Shown piece after piece: positions 23,616 through 33,800 of a stretch of DNA of 64,000 nucleotides. A program made the translations under genes and the position numbers. The stretch is from Buxus sempervirens (taxonomy: Eukaryota > Streptophyta > Magnoliopsida > Buxales > Buxaceae), in contig OX387184.1 in the NCBI GenBank assembly GCA_947561395.2, forward strand, positions 32,540,766 through 32,604,765. Reading direction: 5' to 3'. Under the pieces are notes generated by a model. The model was not told the DNA's origin and did not search any database. It saw only the letters and a program-made list of their open reading frames with translations. Numbering within the stretch: position 1 is the first letter of the stretch; the number at the start of each line of letters is the position of its first letter.

Positions 23616-24766
23616 ATTTTACTCTCTTCTTAAGACTCGCGACCGCGGCCTTTCTTCATTTCTGCTCGTATTTGGCCCTAATTTCTTCTTGACCGTGCTT
23701 TCTTCTCCGGCCTCTTCTCCTTCTTCCTCAATAGTCCCTCCGACGATCATTGTTCTCCGGCGAGCTTCTCATTTTTTTCCGGCGATTCTCACTGTTCTCC
23801 GGTGACCATTGTTCCTTCGGTGAGCACTGTTCCTTCGGCGACTGTTGCTCTTCTCCCATTATCTGAACATTGCTTGCTCCCTTGGGTGATCCTTTGAAGC
23901 AGTAACCGACAGTGGACGGCTCCTGTGATTGAGCAACTCCTTGCTCTGGTGAGACCAAGCTCACATTCTTTTTTCGAAATTCAGATAAACAGGTATGTCT
24001 CTTTTTAGATTTTTCTGTTCATTAATGAGCTATTCCATTTCCTGTTTTGATTCTCTATCCTTGATTGTAGAAATTCTGAACTGTCTCATGATTCAACATC
24101 TGATTCTTATGCTAATACCCTTTTTTGAAAATTCTCATGACTATCGGCTAATCTTCAATGCATATTCGATCCATACTTGAGCTATTTAAATTGCTGAAAT
24201 TCTGATTATGGAGAATCCCTGTTTTGATCTTTGAATTGTTGTATTTGCTTCATGATTTAATGCCCAATTGTTCTGTCCATGATTCACCTGAGGCTTGTTA
24301 CCTATGTGTTTGCATGATTTTGAATGCCATGTGAGAATGCGTTCCTTTTATGCAATTTCCTGTTCTTGAGCATGACGCATATTCCCAAATTTTTGAAGTG
24401 CTTTAATATCTGTCTTTTTCGAAACTTGTCGTTTGTATCTGTATGGACTTTGAGAACATATTCCAAATTCCCATTTAATTCATAACTGATTATTCTGCAG
24501 ACAATGAGAACGTGAACTTCTTGTCCTTAATCTATCCAAATGTTGAATCATCCTGGTTAAAGCAGATGCCACCAAATAGAACAATAAAATTTCTTAAAAT
24601 AAACTCCTTTAGGGGATTCATGATTTGATCAGGAGTTTCTGAAACACTTTTCTTTCATTTCCCAATTTTTCCTTTTTCCTGCCAATCAATTAAACTTGGT
24701 TAGAATAAAGATCAAACAATAAAATTTTAACAAGAATAATTAACATCTCCCTGATTTGAACCGTAG
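23616..24766 (+). promoter_or_regulatory. 5' untranslated exon and intron of the antisense PMD gene
   Basis: After array B comes a GC-richer transcribed-looking stretch with repeated TTCTCCGGCGA-like words (23703-23850), ending in a good donor AACAG|GTATGT at 23992. A 775-bp T-rich stretch without a long open frame follows. It ends GAACCGTAG at 24766, directly before ATGGCC. A 5' UTR intron is common in plant genes and places the start codon at the first base of the next exon. The transcription start is not resolved. Confidence 0.5.
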
Positions 24767-27666
24767 ATGGCCCGCCTTAGATCAGCTTCTAGGGATCCTG
24801 CGGATGAGCCTTCCTCTTCGAGAGTTAGGCGTGATCCTGCTGATGTGGCCTCGTCTTCGAGGGCAGAGAGGGATTCAGATTCTGATGTCCCAGATCTCCC
24901 TTCTGGGGATTCGCGTGAGGCGACCCCAGAGGTATTCTCTAATCCTTCTGAATTTAACATTCTTTTACAAAAAACATCTCCTTGATCCTTTTCTTCTTTC
25001 CAATTGTTCCTTTAGCCGACAGTTGAGGCTTCGGGCAGAGATAGAAGCCGTATCAGACGCAGAGCTAGAGGCAGAGATGGAGGCCATGATGATGGCCATA
25101 GAGGAGGCCGCAGAGGGGGCCGTGGCAGAGATGAGGCCAGGACCAGGGTTGAGATCCCTGAGGAGGTGGCTGCCCAGATTAGGGATACCGATCTTCTGCA
25201 TGGTTTGAGGACTCATCCCTCAGCATGTGTTAGGGCGGATATCCCTTTGGAGTATCCGATGTCCCATTATAGGGGGAGCTGGGCCAGCTTCACTAGATTT
25301 TTGAGAGCTTGTAGTTCGGCCTATCGTCGGGAGCTAGGATTGTATGGTTTTGGTATGTTTATCACCATCCCGGACGTACGCTTAGATCGAGCCCTCATTG
25401 CTGCATTGTTGGAGAGGTTTTTCCTAGAGACATTGAGCTTCCACTTTCCAGATATTGAGATTGGGATCCGGCCTTCTGATTTCACACTCATCACCGGGAT
25501 TAGGATGATCGGTGATGTTATTACTGAGATGACTATGCCAGAGGCTGATGAGATTGCAGCTTATCTTGGATATATTGTGCTGCCTCCTGAGGCATGGGAT
25601 CGGGGGAGAGCTAGATTGTCTCTGACATGGCTGAGAGAGACTTTTAGTAGGAGGCAGTTTGGCCAGCTTGCTACCGGTGACCATGTGTTCCCCTTCGCCT
25701 TCCGATTTCTTTTTCTGTATATGATGGGATCCTGCTTCTTCCCAGAGGACACGACTTCAGTTAGTCCTCACTTCTTGAGTCTTCTGGGAGATTTGCAGCG
25801 GGCGAGGAGGTACGCCTGGGGCCCACTCATATTTGGTACTATTCTGGCTGGCCTGCGCCGATCAGTGAGTGGCCTCTCTACTTCCAGAGGGGCTGGAGTT
25901 GGGTGCAGGTTCTTCTGGCCCTTCTTGCAGGTGAACCTTATTTCCCTTCTTTTTCTTTATCTCTTTTATTTCTCATTTTATATTCTTCTGACTATTTTCT
26001 TCTTTCTTGCAGTTTTTTGCTAGGGTTTATATTCCCTATTTCCGCCCTACCTCTACGATGCCTGAGGAGACGTATCCCATGGCACTTAGATGGTGTCATG
26101 TAGAGCACGACTCTGAAAAGAGTCGTCCCAGGTCCGTCCGGGCCCACTTAGACAGGTTATACCGGTCTGAGGTAATCTTCTTTAATTTCTCTACTTTCTT
26201 CTTTTCTTTTCTTCCTGGATCGCATATCTGATGTCTTGTTCTGTTTTTCAGCTATTTGTCCCCAGGATGGAGGACATTCATGAGGTGCTAGCCCTGCAGG
26301 CAGCCAGAGATGATGCATTTGTCCCTGACCAGAGACGACAGAGATACCATTTCTTTATTGGTCAGCTGGGCAGCATCTGGTATTGCGGCAAGCGCTTCTT
26401 CTTTCAGCATGTGGGAGAGCCACGGATTCCTGCCATCCCGCCAGATACTACTCCTCTCTATCCTCCTATGCTTGTTGATCCTGCCCAGTTCTTAGATTGG
26501 ACTGAGGCAGAGACATTATTGGAGGAGGGTGACTATGATGCATGGTTCAGGCGATCTTCTGTTGGGTGCCTCATGTCACCCATGCCTGTCCGTGGCGGAG
26601 TCACGGAGATAGGAGGGGTAGTGATTAGGGCCTACGACACCACGGTATGCTTTCTTCTTTTGTGATCTTCTATTTCTATTTCATCTGTCGTTAGCATTTT
26701 TCTGACTTCTTTCTTCTCTATTTCAGGAGGCTCAGTTGGCAGAGATCCGGTCTCGCTATGCTGATCTAGAGCGCCAGCGTGACGCCGCGATCGCCGAGCG
26801 GGATGCCCTCTATATTACCATCTCAGATCTCCGGGGGCAGCTAGCCAGAACCCAGGGCCAGGAGGGTCCATCTGATGTACATGATCAGGCGGGTCCATCT
26901 GATGCACAGGACCAGGCGGGTCCATCTGATACTCAGGTTAATTTCTTCTTTTATTTCCATTCCTGCTTTTGTATTTGTTTGTCTTGTTCTAACTGAATTT
27001 TTCTCTTAGTTTCAGGCGTACACAGCTGGCCCTTCTTCACCTGCTTCACCCGTGCCTATGCATTTCCGGGATGAGGTGTTTTCTGTGGCACGGGTGGAGT
27101 TCGTGACGTCTCCTAGTCCAGTGGAGGTTCCTGCAGCAGAGCCTGAGGTCGAGGCTGATATTGTACCTGCTGCTGCTGATGTGCCAGAGTCTGCCCCAGT
27201 AGCTGAGACGGCTCCTGCTACATCTGCTGATGTTGATATGGATTCGGCTGTGGACGCCGCTGTGGTAGAGCCTACCGTGGAGACTGCGGTGATGGCGGAG
27301 GCTACAGCTGATCCTGTAGAGCCTGGGGTAGAGATGACTGCTACTGAGCCTGAGACCTCTGCCCTTGCTAGTCCTACTATGGAGGATATCGAGGAGACGC
27401 ATGCTGCTGTGGATACGTCAGAGGAGTCTTCCCGTACTGATTCTGATGTAGATACTTCAGGGTATGTCCCTCCTGATCATCCCACTGCTGGCCTTGTACC
27501 TTTATATATGTGGCATGATGTTCAGTCTGTTTTGAGCAGGATGCCGCGTAGCACAGCCCGCAATGTGGTGCGGCATGTCTTTGAGCGCAGGCGATCTTCA
27601 GGCCGAGGACGAAGCAGAGGACGAGGCCGTGGCAGTAGGGTCGGACCTGCATGGTCATTAGATTAG
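24767..27666 (+). CDS. antisense plant mobile domain (PMD) protein, spliced, 830 codons
   Basis: Exons 24767-24931, 25016-25930, 26013-26171, 26252-26644, 26727-26936 and 27016-27666 join into one open frame. All five coding introns are 79-84 bp, have GT...AG ends and fall between codons. Order along the protein: Asp/Ser/Arg-rich N-terminus (1-55); Gly/Arg-rich linker (about 65-95); PMD-like helical region (about 110-530), with marks such as LLERFFLETLSFHFPD, LSLTWLRETF and RARRYAWGPL; coiled coil (about 545-580); three GPSD repeats ending DQA or TQ; acidic Ala/Val/Glu-rich tail; RGRGRSRGRGRG end. PMD proteins in plants include the nuclear factors MAIN and MAIL1, which act in transposon silencing, and TE-borne relatives are known. 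It lies opposite to gag-pol in a young element with no disablement, so it is probably functional. Its biochemical activity is unknown. Confidence 0.8.
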
Positions 27667-27869
27667 GATTATTCATATACACTTGTATTTTTTGGTAAAA
27701 GTGATGTAAACATTCATGTATATAAAAGAAGTTTGATTTATTTTCATTTGTGTTCTTTCTTCTTTATTTATAGTATTTATTACCTGATGAATGTTAAAAC
27801 AGGGACAGGTGAAGCTTAGAAAACTAAGGAAATTAAAAATTCCCATTTTTTTGCATTTTTTCGAAGGAA
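27667..27869 (+). other. 3' flank of the PMD gene
   Basis: A/T-rich sequence between the TAG stop and array C, with GTATTTTTTGGTAAAAG and TGTATATAAAAG words usable as plant poly(A) signals. It is too short to hold another gene. Confidence 0.45.
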
Positions 27870-27997
27870 CCGTATTTATACTACGAGCAAGCCGTGCCCG
27901 TAAAATTACTACGGGCGTACCTTGCCCGTGAGGTTTTCACGGTCAGGCGTGTCCGTAATGCCTATACGGGCGCGCCTTGCCCGTAATATAATTACGG
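27870..27997. repeat. palindrome array C, upstream of the second antisense gene
   Basis: Five units follow at about 24-30 bp spacing, including GCCCGTA/TACGGGC arms, GCCCGTGA/TCACGG, and CCGTAAT/ATTACGG. The array ends 24 bp before a TATA box (28022-28029), so it sits in the proximal promoter. Confidence 0.85.
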
Positions 27998-28021
27998 AAT
28001 TTACTGCCTTGCGATTTTTTC

Positions 28022-28029
28022 TATATAAA
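28022..28029 (+). promoter_or_regulatory. TATA box of the second antisense gene
   Basis: TATATAAA lies 92 bp upstream of the first ATG (28121), giving a short leader of about 60 bases without another ATG. Palindrome array C is immediately upstream. Confidence 0.7.
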
Positions 28030-28120
28030 CTCCTAGGGAACGTCATTGTGACACTTTTATTGATTGGAAAACTCTCTGAGCACGTCTTTTCTCGCTTTCC
28101 TTGGCTTCTTTGGCGCTTCC

Positions 28121-29800
28121 ATGGCTTCCCCTACGCCGCTTTCTCCTGCCGTTGAATCTCCTCCTGCAAGACAACCTGTTAGATCAAAACCTCCTAATCT
28201 TACCAGGTACAATATTGTGGATTCCTTTTATGATAGATGGGTTAACTCCATGACCCTTGATGAGGAGATTCGTTGGGATTCCATCCACTTAGGACACATC
28301 CTACACCTCCCTAAAATTCCCTTTAAGTGGGAAATCATTGAAGCTTTGATAGGCCATTGGGTACCTGAGCTGAATCTCTTCCGTTTTGATGATAAAGAGA
28401 TGACTCCTACCATAGAAGAGATTGAAACCATCCTTGGCCTTAGATTTTCTGAAAAAGTTGTGAACCCACCCCTAAAGCTTAGTTATAAAAAAGAGGCTTC
28501 CACTTTCTTGGGTATAGGGAAGAAGGACTTAGGAAATTCTGATGCACTGTTGACCTTGTCCAAGACCTTTTTGACTGAAAAACTTCTGATGAGTAATGAC
28601 AAGGACTCTAGGTTTAATGCATTGACCCTGATAGTGGTCAATCAGCTGCTTTTTCCACGGGGTGATGACCAGGTTGACTTGGCTCTTATCTCAGTTATCT
28701 GTCAGGTTAGGGAACGTGAGAGGTTGGCCCCTATGATCCTAGCAGAGATATATCAGGCTCTTACTGATTGTTATTTCAGGAAGAAGAAACGCTTCCTTGC
28801 CTGCGCCCCTATCCTACAGGTAAAATATGCATGTATTTTTTTTTTTTTTTTTCTTCTCTCTTTTTTTCTTTTTGGAAATAAATTGAAATACTCCCTTTTT
28901 CTGCAGCTTTGGTTGCTTGACCATCTTAGCCAAGTTGAAGAAATAACTCGCCGCTTCTTTCCAAGATTGAAAGTTCCTGTTTTGATGAGCAATAGGGGAT
29001 GTCCTAACATCCAAGGTGGCAAGCAAGGCTGGTTCGCTTTCTTGGGTACTCTCCAGGATGATCAAGTGAGATGGCCTGGCACTTATCAGCCCACTCCAGA
29101 GACAGTGATCAGCTTTAGAGATAAAAACTTTCTGGTCTTAGCAGGCTTGAAATCTGCTGTTCTCTATCTTCCTTTGAGGGTTCTTCGGCAATTTGGAGCG
29201 ACCCAGGGAATTATGATTCCCACAGGTTATGAGAGCTTTATAGGGCCACTTACTTCAGCCACCATGGGGCTAAATGCTCAATTAATGAAAGAGTGGTCCT
29301 ATGTTTGCTTTCTGCGGGGTCCAGTCTTTTCTGAGTCCCATGTGAAGGACTATCACTTCTGGATCAAGGAACAGGTGCAGAGTCATGCCCCAGTACCAGA
29401 GGATCCTCCTGCAATTCTTCCTCCTACTTATGAGGACATTCTGGAGTCAGAAAGGGCAACCCATAAGCGGCTTCAACAAATATGGGTACGGGAGGCTCAA
29501 GAACTTAGGATAAAAGTCCTTGTTCTGGAGAGGAAGCTTGAAGAGCAGAAGTCTGGCCGCATTGCCATGGAGAAGAAACTTGAAGAACAAAGGCAGGCTC
29601 GTCGCTTTGAAGTCCGTGTGATGCGGAAGAAGTATCAGGATTCCTTGGCTGACCTTAGGGCGTTGAAGATCAAACTTTCTTTTTCAGATGAGGTCATCTC
29701 CTTTTTGAGTGATCCTGATGCAGAGGGTGCTTCTGGAATCATTGCAACTCAGGCAGCTAGGATTAGAGAGCTTGAGGAGCAGTTAGGGAGTAGGGATTAG
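28121..29800 (+). CDS. antisense DUF7745/PMD-like protein with C-terminal coiled coil, 530 codons spliced
   Basis: The start is the first ATG after the TATA box, in context CCATGGCT. Exons 28121-28819 and 28907-29800 are separated by an 87-bp GT...AG intron that falls between codons. Residues about 25-120 show the pattern of plant transposon-associated DUF7745/PMD-like domains (FYDRWVNSM, LIGHWVPELNLFRF, TPTIEEIETILGLRF). The middle is helical with WFAFLGTLQDD and FRDKNFLVLAGL. The last 100 or so residues are a long charged coiled coil (LVLERKLEEQ, MEKKLEEQRQ). It has no catalytic motif that I recognise. The gene is opposite to gag-pol and converges on pol. There is no stop or frameshift, which suggests a functional gene. 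The family name is from memory of the motif pattern. Confidence 0.75.
   Translation: MASPTPLSPAVESPPARQPVRSKPPNLTRYNIVDSFYDRWVNSMTLDEEIRWDSIHLGHILHLPKIPFKWEIIEALIGHWVPELNLFRFDDKEMTPTIEEIETILGLRFSEKVVNPPLKLSYKKEASTFLGIGKKDLGNSDALLTLSKTFLTEKLLMSNDKDSRFNALTLIVVNQLLFPRGDDQVDLALISVICQVRERERLAPMILAEIYQALTDCYFRKKKRFLACAPILQVKYACIFFFFFLLSFFLFGNKLKYSLFLQLWLLDHLSQVEEITRRFFPRLKVPVLMSNRGCPNIQGGKQGWFAFLGTLQDDQVRWPGTYQPTPETVISFRDKNFLVLAGLKSAVLYLPLRVLRQFGATQGIMIPTGYESFIGPLTSATMGLNAQLMKEWSYVCFLRGPVFSESHVKDYHFWIKEQVQSHAPVPEDPPAILPPTYEDILESERATHKRLQQIWVREAQELRIKVLVLERKLEEQKSGRIAMEKKLEEQRQARRFEVRVMRKKYQDSLADLRALKIKLSFSDEVISFLSDPDAEGASGIIATQAARIRELEEQLGSRD
28820..28906 (+). other. 87-bp intron without stop codon in the second antisense gene
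   Basis: The donor ACAG|GTAAAA and acceptor TTTCTGCAG bracket a T-rich tract. Its length is a multiple of three and it has no stop. If retained it adds 29 residues that include a run of Phe, Leu and Ile long enough for a membrane segment. Confidence 0.65.
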
Positions 29801-30871
29801 ATTCTTTCATCATTTTTTTTTTCTTTCATTTTTTCCATACCTTTTTTACAAAAGCAAACTCCATTAGTGGAAAGATATTAGATTTAATTCAAAAATAGGT
29901 TTTATATTATTGGCCTCAGAATTCTCAGATGCTTATAAAAACAGAAGTTTTATGAAAAAGTATTTGATTTCTCATCACTGGCCAAAGTATAGTTTTTTTT
30001 TTTTTTTTTGAAAGCTGATCCAAAACACTTAATCACATATAATTAAAGGAATTAAAATCAGGTTGAATAATGAAAAGGGTAGTCCAACCAATAGGGAAAG
30101 ACCAAATTTGTCTACCCCGTGACCTTTAGAATCATCCCCTAATGATTTTTCCTTCATGATTGGCCTTGCTAATCTGCTCAGTTTCCAGTGCTCATGCTGA
30201 TTTGAAACTTAGACCCCATGATCAACTCAACCCTTGATTCTTTTCTTCTTTTTTTTTTTTCTTTTTTTCTTTTTTTTTTTTTTCTTTTTTTTTTCTTTTT
30301 TTTTTTCTTGCCCTTCTCGCCCCTAGTGCCAATTACGGTTTTCACTAGGGTTGGCCTCTGCATTCCGTCATCACCAATCCTACTCTGAAAGTTGAATGAA
30401 TATACTAAAATCACCGAGGTCTTAATAATAGGACGAAACAAAGGCTAGGTTCGGTTTATGAAAGAAAAGGTATTAAAGGCTCAAAATTTTCTAAGTGTGA
30501 AAATGGGTCAACTGGACTTACAGTCATGGTGAATTCAATCTCATTCCCCTTCTTTTGTATTTGGCATTTATTTGCCCCTATTTTTTTCTTTTTCTTTTTT
30601 TTTTTTCAAATTTTTTCTTCTCTTTTTTTTTTTCTTTTTGCCCCTCTTGGCCTTGCCCTTATTGGCTTTGCCCCAGTATAAGGCTGTAAGTCCAGTTTGG
30701 GTTTAACAAAAAAATACGAACAGGCTCAAATTGGTTTGACTAGGGATTCAAATTTTGGGATATAAAGAACAATGGCCTCAGATCCTTTCCTAGTAATATT
30801 CATTCATGGAAAATATCTCTTTACTACATCAGAGTTAATTGGCTCAGGAAAATCCTTCCCATCCATTTCTG
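29801..30871. other. gene-free T-rich region between convergent transcripts
   Basis: This lies between the plus-strand gene's stop and the end of pol on the minus strand. It contains several long T runs (for example 29994-30009, 30244-30310 and 30582-30640). Two related blocks (around 30240-30380 and 30570-30700) share a pyrimidine run followed by TGCCC(T/C)TCTCG- or TGCCCCTCTTGG-like words. It probably serves as 3' UTR for both sides. The short minus-strand frame in the T-run is compositional. Confidence 0.5.
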
Positions 30872-33800
30872 TTAAGATGAGAGCACCCCCTGATAGACTT
30901 TCTTGACCACATAAGGTCCTTCCCAATTTGGTTTGAACTTTCCACGAGGATCTTCCAAAAAGGGTAAAATCTTCTTTAATACCAAATTTCCTTCTTGGAA
31001 AGTTCTGGGCTTCACTTTTTTATTGTAAGCCCTAGCCATCCTCTTCCGATATAATTGGCCATGACTAAGTGCCTTCAAACGTTTTTCTTCTATTAAATTG
31101 AGTTGATCATGTCTAGACTGTATCCATTCAGCTTCTTCTAATTCTGCTTCCATTAGCACTCTTAGTGAAGGTATTTCCACTTCCACTGGTAAAACTGCTT
31201 CCATTCCATAGACTAAGGAGTATGGGGTTGCCCCTGTAGAAGTCCGGATTGAGGTTCTGTAAGCATGTAGAGCAAGTGGCAGCATTTCATGCCAATCTTT
31301 AAAACTCACTACCATTTTCTGAATAATCTTCTTTATATTCTTATTCGCTGCTTCCACTGCCCCATTCATCTTCGGTCTGTAAGGTGCTGACTTGTGGTGG
31401 GTAATCTGAAATTGTTCACACATCTTCCTCATGTCTTTGTTCTTAAGGTTTGAAGCATTGTCTGTTACTATGGCACTTGGCAAACCATAGCGGCAAATGA
31501 TGTTGTGCTTCAAAAACTTAAGAACATGGCTACTCGTAATGTTTGCATAAGAAGCCGCTTCTACCCACTTGGTGAAGTAATCAATTGCTACAAGTATAAA
31601 CCTGTGTCCATTTGATGCCTTTGGAGAGATCATTCCAATGACATCTATACCCCACATAGAAAAAGGCCACGGAGATGTCATACTGTGTAATTCACTTGGG
31701 GGCGCATGCTTGTTATCCGCGTACACTTGGCATAAATGACACCTTTTAACGTGCATATAGCAATCATGCTCCATAGTCGACCAGTAATATCCCAATCGCA
31801 GAATCTTCTTGGCAAGCATATGCCCATTCATATGGGGTCCACACACTCCTCCATGTACGGTTTCAACTATCCTCTCTGACTCAGTTTTTGCAACACATCT
31901 AAGTAGTATATCATTGTGTGATCTTTTGTACAACTGCCCACCACTTAGTAAGAACTGTCCTGCCAGCCTCTGTATTGTTCTTTTTTCTGTAGAGGTGACA
32001 TTTTCTGGTAAACTTCGATCATTCAGAAAGTTCTTAATGTCTTGAAACCATGGTACTTCTTCTTCTGGGGTTTCTTCTAGAACAAGGCAGTAAGCTGGTT
32101 CATCCCTGACTTCAATTTCTAATGGTCTAATATCAACCCCTTCTGGCATACTGACCATTGAAGCCAATGTTGCTAGAGCATCTGCAAACTGGTTTTTGGC
32201 CCTTGGCATATAATTGAAGGAAATTCGAGTAAACTTGGTGCTTATTTCTTCCAAATACTGGTGATAGGGGATCAATTTGTGATCCTTGGTCTTCCATTCA
32301 CCAGTTGTTTGGAAGATGATAAGACTCGAATCCCCATATACGTCAAGTTCCTCTACTTCATGATCTAAGGCTGCTTGTAACCCAATTATGCATGCTTCAT
32401 ACTCTGCTATATTGTTTGTGCATTGGAACCTTAACTTCACTGCGATCGGGATATGTGCCCCATCTGGCTTGATCAATACAGCCCCTATTCCATTTCCATT
32501 CATATTGGCGGCCCCATCAAAAAACATTTGCCATGAGCTTTCACCTTCTTCCTCTTCAGCAAACAGGATTGCCTCATCAGGGAAGTTGGTCTTTAAGGGT
32601 TGGTATTCTGGTAAAGGGTGTGCGGCTAAGTGATCTGCAATAGCTTGACCCTTAATGGCCTTCTGTGTGATATAGGTGAGGTCAAATTCAGAGAGTAACA
32701 ACTGCCACTTTGCTGTTCTGCCAGTTAAAGCCGGTTTCTCAAATAGATACTTCAAAGGGTCCATGCGGGATATCAATAAGGTGGAATGACTAAGGAAATA
32801 GTGCCTTAGTCTCTGAGTTGCCCATACTAAAGCACAACAAGTCTTCTCTAAGGGGGAATACTTTGCTTCATATTCTGTAAATTTCTTGCTTAGGTAGTAA
32901 ATCGCCCTCTCCTTTCTGCCTGTATCGTCATGCTGTCCTAAGACACACCCCATTGATGTCTCCAAAACAGACAAGTATAGAATTAATGGCCTTCCTGGAG
33001 TTGGTGGCACTAGCACAGGTGGGTTCAATAAGTACTCCTTTATTGTGTCAAAGGCTTCTTGGCAATCATCATTCCAGACTGTCGGGTTATTCTTTCTTAA
33101 AAGTTTGAAAATTGGTTCACAGATAGCGGTGAGCTGTGCTATGAACCGGCTTATATACTGAATCCTTCCAAGAAAGCCCCGAACTTCCCTCTCGGTTCTA
33201 GGTGATGGCATTTCAATGATGGCTTTAGCTTTAGCTGGGTCAATCTCAATTCCTCTTCTGCTTACTATAAAACCCAATAATTTTCCTGACGTAGCCCCAA
33301 AGACACACTTAGCAGGGTTAAGCCTTAGACTGTATTTCCTAAGCCGGTCAAATACCTTCTTCAAGCTGATCAAGTGGTCTTCTTCTTCACATGATTTGGC
33401 TATCATATCATCCACATAAACCTCCATCTCCTTATGGATCATATCATGGAATAAGGCTGTCATGGCCCTCTGGTAGGTTGCCCCAGCGTTCTTAAGTCCA
33501 AATGGCATGACAGTGTAGTGGAAGGTACCCCAAGGGGTGATAAAGGCTGTCTTCTCCTGATCTTCCTTAGCCATCTTAATCTGATTGTACCCAGAAAACC
33601 CGTCCATGAATGAGAACAAGCTATGTACAGCGGTGTTATCCACCAAGATGTCAATGTGTGGAAGTGGAAAATCATCCTTTGGACTTGCCTTATTCAAATC
33701 TCTATAATCTACGCACATTCTGACCTTTCCATCCTTCTTTGGTACTGGCACTATATTTGCAAGCCATTCGGGGTATGTGGAAACTGCTAAGAATCCAGCT

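Noticed and set aside
28064-28120. N-terminal extension of the second antisense protein
   Set aside because: The frame is open upstream of 28121 but begins at TTG, not ATG. The first ATG after the TATA box, with a good context, is at 28121.
30178-30441. Lys/Arg-rich minus-strand frame
   Set aside because: It is the reading of a long T/C run on the other strand and has no other support.
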